Below are positions 63,638 through 64,000 of a stretch of 64,000 nt of DNA, piece after piece; positions within the stretch are counted from its first letter, which is position 1; each line of letters opens with the position of its first letter. A model generated the notes under the pieces. It was not told the DNA's origin. It saw nothing but the letters and a program-made list of their open reading frames with translations, and searched no databases. This DNA is from Thereva unica (taxonomy: Eukaryota > Arthropoda > Insecta > Diptera > Therevidae), in contig OX465282.1 of the NCBI GenBank assembly GCA_949987705.1, positions 93,298,070 to 93,362,069 of the forward strand. Reading direction: 5' to 3'. Both the position numbers and the translations under genes were made by a program.

Positions 63638-64000
63638 AAACTAGTTGGGATGTGGGTTCGACCCTTTCGGTCCACACGATCAACTTCCCAGTATGACGGA
63701 TGTTGAATATTATGATTGGATATTTTAATAAAAATGAACAATAGGCAATGTAGAATATATGCATAATACCGAGAATTTGTCACTAAAATGTCAAACTAAA
63801 TGTGCGCACTTACAAGATTAGGATGACGAAAATGTATATAAAATTGATGTAATAATGTTTTTCGGCACCTCAATGAAGTCGATATAGTTTTTAGTTCGCG
63901 CGGTATCGTGCAGGTATAAAAATCACTTAAGTCATTTAAACCAAAAACCCGCTGGACCGAATATTATACAAATATTTTCAGATTATATTGTCGCTAATAC
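63638..64000. other. Unidentified sequence breaking the S LTR
   Basis: Starts CTAGTTGGGATGTGGGTTCG and contains GGGTTCGACCC, resembling a tRNA T-arm / B-box. No coding frame. It could be an insertion in the LTR or the true left-side flank after a truncation; the window ends before this can be decided. Confidence 0.4.

Noticed and set aside
63640..63690. tRNA- or SINE-like B box (GGGTTCGACCC)
   Set aside because: No A box, no cloverleaf and no element borders; left as unidentified sequence.

Overview
This window is eukaryotic, AT-rich and intron-poor, and is built almost entirely of transposable elements. The families (an env-bearing gypsy-type endogenous retrovirus, two other gypsy-superfamily elements, two BEL/Pao elements, a LOA-like and other non-LTR elements, Tc1-like, hAT and Helitron DNA transposons, foldbacks and MITEs) point to an insect, most likely a higher dipteran such as a tephritid fruit fly. 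That assignment is inference. I found no host protein gene I can defend, no complete tRNA or rRNA gene, and no CRISPR array.

Layout. (1) 1-7.7 kb: a plus-strand gypsy-type endogenous retrovirus that lost gag and protease but keeps long open pol and env frames, followed by a polypurine tract and a 3' LTR with a 26-bp tandem repeat. Its left edge carries two inverted primer-binding-site copies. (2) 7.7-10 kb: no recognised gene, but two good intron-like segments. (3) 10-28.9 kb: a nested stack. Gypsy-superfamily element A (plus) is split in its RNase H by a 1,018-bp hAT-like element D and in its integrase by gypsy-type element B (minus). B is itself split in its integrase by a near-complete LOA-like retrotransposon C, with a 14-bp target duplication, and in its 5' LTR by a 3.5-kb foldback cluster E that contains a further insertion F. 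(4) 28.9-30.3 kb: decayed non-LTR reverse transcriptase. (5) 32.1-40.1 kb: a second stack. A Helitron with recognisable 5' and 3' ends holds a broken Tc1-like element (itself hit by a 131-bp palindromic MITE) and a 5.5-kb hAT element G. G in turn holds three GGGGCCC-ended MITEs (one containing yet another MITE), a TA-flanked MITE and a Tc1-like element J with a nearly complete DD34E transposase. (6) 40.6-45.5 kb: one MITE and non-LTR fragments, including an endonuclease split by an inverted RT piece.

(7) 45,548-52,009: BEL/Pao element P (minus). Its LTRs differ by one base, it has a 5-bp target duplication and an intact 1,303-codon pol, but a damaged gag. (8) 54,527-56,432: hAT element R with perfect 8-bp target duplications and a decayed ZMYM1-like transposase. 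(9) 56,689 to at least 63,637: BEL/Pao-like element S (minus) with a 1.74-kb LTR. Its 895-codon frame encodes only Gag and protease and no polymerase. The LTR contains eight tandem hairpins with compensatory base changes and copies of the tRNA-Tyr primer-binding sequence.

The strongest candidates for something new are in S: a structurally intact Gag-protease-only BEL element, conserved tandem hairpins in its LTR, and incorporation of primer-complementary sequence into the LTR. P (good pol, broken gag) and S (good gag, no pol) use the same tRNA-Tyr primer site, so trans-complementation can be tested.
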